Source of the DNA: Erwinia tracheiphila
Lineage (GTDB): Bacteria; Pseudomonadota; Gammaproteobacteria; Enterobacterales; Enterobacteriaceae
Assembly (NCBI RefSeq): GCF_021365465.1
Contig: NZ_CP089932.1
Coordinates: 1,178,001-1,242,000 of the forward strand
Length of the DNA stretch: 64,000 nt
Direction of reading: 5' to 3'
A program made the position numbers and the translations under genes. Every line of letters starts with the position of its first letter. The first letter of the stretch is position 1. Positions 61,023 through 64,000 of the stretch are shown one piece after another. The notes below the pieces were generated by a model that saw nothing but the letters and a program-made list of their open reading frames with translations, did no database searches and had not been told where the DNA came from.

Positions 61023-64000
61023 GTGAAAAATTCAGTGGAGCACGTGGCTTACCGTGAGTTTCGAACACAAGTCATCAGTGAATTAAGCCGGAGGGATCGT
61101 CAGTTATATGCCTATGAGCAGATGCATCTGTTCAAAAAACTGCGAGACACCATTACAGCGTTTCGGGAGCATCTGGACTATTACACCGAGACCATTCTTC
61201 AGAACACCCCTGAAGCAGAAGACCACATACGCAAGGCGTTACGCATCCCGCAGCAGATTCCCCTCCGTGTGACGAAAATGATGAAGTTCGGACAGTACCT
61301 GATGGGCTTCCTGCCTGATCGGCTTCTGGCTTTCAGGGCAAAAATGTTAATCTGCCCGGTGGGTTCTTACGAAGGTCGGGCTGTCGTCTATCGCCTTAAC
61401 GCTAGGCGGACATTCTTTGGCGAAGACTACAGCGAGACCTTCGATTATGCCATAAGGCATCTACCGACGGAGGGAATGTTTAGTGTCGGGCAGCGTATGC
61501 GACATGTTGATATTCCTTGGATGCGCGTATTTATAAAATTAGGCGTTGAGCAAAAAAAGGTAATCGACCAGTTATACAATGATTTTTGGAACCATCGAGC
61601 TAATGGAAAGCTGGTTCTTGCTTTGGTTGAACTGCAAATTATCAGGTCTGTTGATGAGTTGAAATTGCTCCCCAAAGACAAAAGCCAGTCCAGATATGCT
61701 CAAAAGGCATCTTATGATGAGATCCGGGCTTTTCGTCAGGTTGTTACTCTGTTCCGAAATGCCGGTGTTGCATCGCTCTGGATAGTCAGACTTATCGAGT
61801 TGCCGTTGTGGATGTTTGATGTGCAGCGATTGACGGAGAACCTGAGCCGACTGAGCCTCAGAGACAATGAACTGTCGATTATTGTCGAAAAGATGGCTGA
61901 TCAGGTGATGCGCGCTGAGCCGGACCGGTGGGTATTTTTGATGGAGGCGCTGAATGTCCGAAGCGCCCACGATATGGTTCGGTTTAAAACGTTACTCTGG
62001 TCTGACAAAAAATGTAACCATGCCTTTGCCTTCGCCTTATTGCAACATGGTGCTGATATCGATGCTCTGGAAGCATGCCAAAAACTCATCCTTCGTGAGG
62101 CAGAAGGGGATGATAAATCAGCACCTGTCCGGAATCTGATCGCGTTGCTGGCGAAACCGTACGCGCTCTCTTTTTGCCAGTTGGCTAAAGCAGAGGATTA
62201 CCTTTTTGCATACCGTGATCTTGACGCCTACTTGAGGGTACTTGACTCTCACGGGTATGGTCATGCAGGGGCTGTGCTGGCATTGCAATGCTGCTACAGA
62301 CAGCTATGTGCTGCCAGCCTTGACGCATGGTTGCACATTGCTGCGCAACCCGCAGTCGGGCAATCAGTGGACGATATTGCTGAATGGCTCACTAAGGCGG
62401 TAGCAGGGGGATACATTGACGCTTTCCAGTACTTACTGGCAGCAGGGGAATTACAGACCTTTTCTCATCTCCAGCAGGCCCTGAAGCTTGCGCCACTCGG
62501 TCCTGTTTTATTGAGGTATGTCCGTGAGGAACGCGGGATTACCGGAATGCCATTTTTACTCAACTGGTATTATCACGACGCCATGGGTATCAGGGAGATA
62601 GGTCTTTGGTACAGTAATGATGTCGTCAGCCGCGTGTTACTGGGCGACGCCTTTGAACGTAAGGATTTTACTTTATTAAAGGGTAATATGGCGTGTGTGG
62701 AAAGTCTACTGAGACAGCATGAGAGTGATACTCTCGGCAGGTTTCCATTTGATACGAACGACGCGCAGAGAGAAGAATACAGAAGGCAAAGCCAACTTGT
62801 GCGGCAAAGTATGAAGATACGCCTTGCGCCAAAATTAAAAATTATCCTCGAAATGACCGGAGGAATATTGCTGCACAGTCTGTTGATTCATATTGATGAA
62901 TCACCGGAGCAATTGCGCAACAGAATCGCTGAGCTTAAATTACAACTGGACGGGCTTCTTATGGGGCTTGGGCCAGATAACGCGACACTGACTCTGCAGG
63001 AAGCGGATATGGTGGCACTGGTTTACCGTACTGATGCGGAAACCATACAAGCACGCTGGCCAAAGGTGACCGGCAAAACGTCGGACGTCGTTGGAAATCC
63101 CTGTGCTTTAACTTACCCAATGATCTGGCAGCAAACAGAGCTTGAGACCAGTGTGGAAATAGATCCGCGGGGTTTGCAGGCGTTGTCCGCTGCGCTGGCG
63201 TTCTCCGCGAATTTTAACGCCAGTTTCAGGAAGGATATGCGCGGAGCCTGTCGTCATCTCAAAGCTGCACGACTGGGTGATAAGGCGGTGGATGTCTGGG
63301 GACTGTCTCAGCATCTTGGCGTACTGCTAGCAATATCCGGGTGTGATGCCCGTATTCGTGCGGAATTTTATGGCGACGAAGGTCAACAAACTGAAATCCG
63401 GGAGGATGTCGGGTTACTGGCTCATCAGATGACAGAGTCGCTCGTTAATCTTTTTAATTTGGAGCTTGGTGATGCACTGGACATGCGGGTAGCGGAGTTC
63501 GTCGGGGCACTAAGTGACGCTGATGCTACTTTTCTGGCCTCGCGGCTGGACCGAGCCAAAGACGTGGAAACAGTGACGCCAAAAGCACGGCTCGTTCAGG
63601 CGATTGAGCGAACCCGACGTCTGGTATTTCAAATATATTTACACTGGGCCGTGGGGCAGAAAAAACGTTTCGCTCAGACTAAAATGAGCGGAATAAACAG
63701 TACGATGCGGGCTGTTGTATCACAATCTCCGGCGGCATTCTTTGCTAAACAGGCCGTTGGCTTGTGTTCTGCTGGGAATACCGAAATGTGGCAGGAAGCG
63801 CGTAACGTACATTTACTTGTATTCCCGTCTGAAGGGAAAAAGCTTGAGGGAATGGCGTTACTTTATTTTGAGGCAATTTCCAGGGTGGATCATGATAAAA
63901 AGACGTTAGTAATACGTGCTATAAATCCAGTAAAGGCGGCGATGGCATCACATGACGTCTCTTCGATTGTTGAGTGCTATTTTGATGTGGCAATTCGTAT
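61023..64000 (+). CDS. Very long unrecognised protein (at least 992 residues, runs off the window)
   Basis: One uninterrupted frame from GTG 61023, six bases after GAGGAG, to the window end; an in-frame GTG at 60972 is an alternative start. The N-terminus is helical (AYREFRTQVISELSRRDRQLYAYEQMHLFKKLRDTI) and most of the chain looks alpha-helical with repeated Leu-rich segments (for example ALLQHGADIDALEACQKLIL, which hints at an ankyrin- or HEAT-like turn). One moderately hydrophobic stretch lies at 'MMKFGQYLMGFLPDRLLAF'. No catalytic motif stands out. It follows a broken Eag-like gene, so a secreted T6SS-type effector or a defence protein is conceivable; neither is shown. Confidence 0.65.
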   Translation, partial: MKNSVEHVAYREFRTQVISELSRRDRQLYAYEQMHLFKKLRDTITAFREHLDYYTETILQNTPEAEDHIRKALRIPQQIPLRVTKMMKFGQYLMGFLPDRLLAFRAKMLICPVGSYEGRAVVYRLNARRTFFGEDYSETFDYAIRHLPTEGMFSVGQRMRHVDIPWMRVFIKLGVEQKKVIDQLYNDFWNHRANGKLVLALVELQIIRSVDELKLLPKDKSQSRYAQKASYDEIRAFRQVVTLFRNAGVASLWIVRLIELPLWMFDVQRLTENLSRLSLRDNELSIIVEKMADQVMRAEPDRWVFLMEALNVRSAHDMVRFKTLLWSDKKCNHAFAFALLQHGADIDALEACQKLILREAEGDDKSAPVRNLIALLAKPYALSFCQLAKAEDYLFAYRDLDAYLRVLDSHGYGHAGAVLALQCCYRQLCAASLDAWLHIAAQPAVGQSVDDIAEWLTKAVAGGYIDAFQYLLAAGELQTFSHLQQALKLAPLGPVLLRYVREERGITGMPFLLNWYYHDAMGIREIGLWYSNDVVSRVLLGDAFERKDFTLLKGNMACVESLLRQHESDTLGRFPFDTNDAQREEYRRQSQLVRQSMKIRLAPKLKIILEMTGGILLHSLLIHIDESPEQLRNRIAELKLQLDGLLMGLGPDNATLTLQEADMVALVYRTDAETIQARWPKVTGKTSDVVGNPCALTYPMIWQQTELETSVEIDPRGLQALSAALAFSANFNASFRKDMRGACRHLKAARLGDKAVDVWGLSQHLGVLLAISGCDARIRAEFYGDEGQQTEIREDVGLLAHQMTESLVNLFNLELGDALDMRVAEFVGALSDADATFLASRLDRAKDVETVTPKARLVQAIERTRRLVFQIYLHWAVGQKKRFAQTKMSGINSTMRAVVSQSPAAFFAKQAVGLCSAGNTEMWQEARNVHLLVFPSEGKKLEGMALLYFEAISRVDHDKKTLVIRAINPVKAAMASHDVSSIVECYFDVAIR

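Noticed and set aside
1..64000. tRNA genes or tRNA-derived attachment sites
   Set aside because: No cloverleaf with a T-loop GTTCGA-type core was recognised on either strand.

Overview
The window comes from a gammaproteobacterium, most likely a member of the Enterobacterales. I infer this from the style of the conjugation genes (SPI-7/PFGI-1-type integrative element, GI/MPF-G class), the Enterobacterales-like Mu prophage and the IS481-family element. It is almost entirely mobile DNA: pieces of an integrative conjugative element (ICE), a defective Mu-like prophage, an insertion sequence and cargo genes. I see no tRNA, rRNA or core metabolic gene, and no relaxase gene or ICE attachment site.

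Layout. (1) 1-2300: AT-rich cargo. It holds the end of a PARP-like ADP-ribosyltransferase, a complete 407-residue protein with a zinc-deaminase signature, and a frameshifted HExxH protein remnant. (2) 2542-4923: a large GHKL ATPase with a second HExxH motif. (3) 5094-9782: the distal end of the ICE type IV secretion operon (TIGR03757, TIGR03756, TIGR03755, a membrane protein, TraG-N), followed by a membrane-bound transglutaminase-like protein. (4) 11.7-13.5 kb: a STAXI-type tandem pseudoknot, a cluster of long hairpins and a tyrosine recombinase. (5) 13.9-15.1 kb: an IS481-family element. (6) 15.1-42.0 kb, minus strand: a Mu-like prophage reading from a truncated MuA through MuB, early genes, Mor, lysis, head and tail genes to tail fibre assembly. 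Its repressor end is missing. (7) 42.0-60.2 kb, plus strand: a second STAXI copy, DUF3577, SSB, DUF29, then the proximal ICE secretion operon from a PilL-like lipoprotein to the TraC-type ATPase. (8) 60.3-64 kb: cargo again, with a small unknown gene, a broken DcrB/Eag-like gene and a very long open frame (at least 992 codons) that runs off the window.

How the parts fit. The 44-60 kb operon (coupling protein, pilin-like subunits, core complex, ATPase) and the 5-10 kb operon (TrbC/TraU/TraH/TraG-like functions) are normally one continuous run, with TraC upstream of TIGR03757. Here the distal block lies about 35 kb before the proximal one, so the element is rearranged or two related elements are present. 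The two STAXI copies share conserved loops and show compensatory base changes in their stems.

Many genes carry a single-base frameshift, several at homopolymers, and two neighbouring ICE genes carry in-frame amber codons. The frameshifts could be sequencing errors or decay; the ambers look like real Gln-to-stop substitutions. All family names are assigned from memory of motifs and gene order; no database search was possible.
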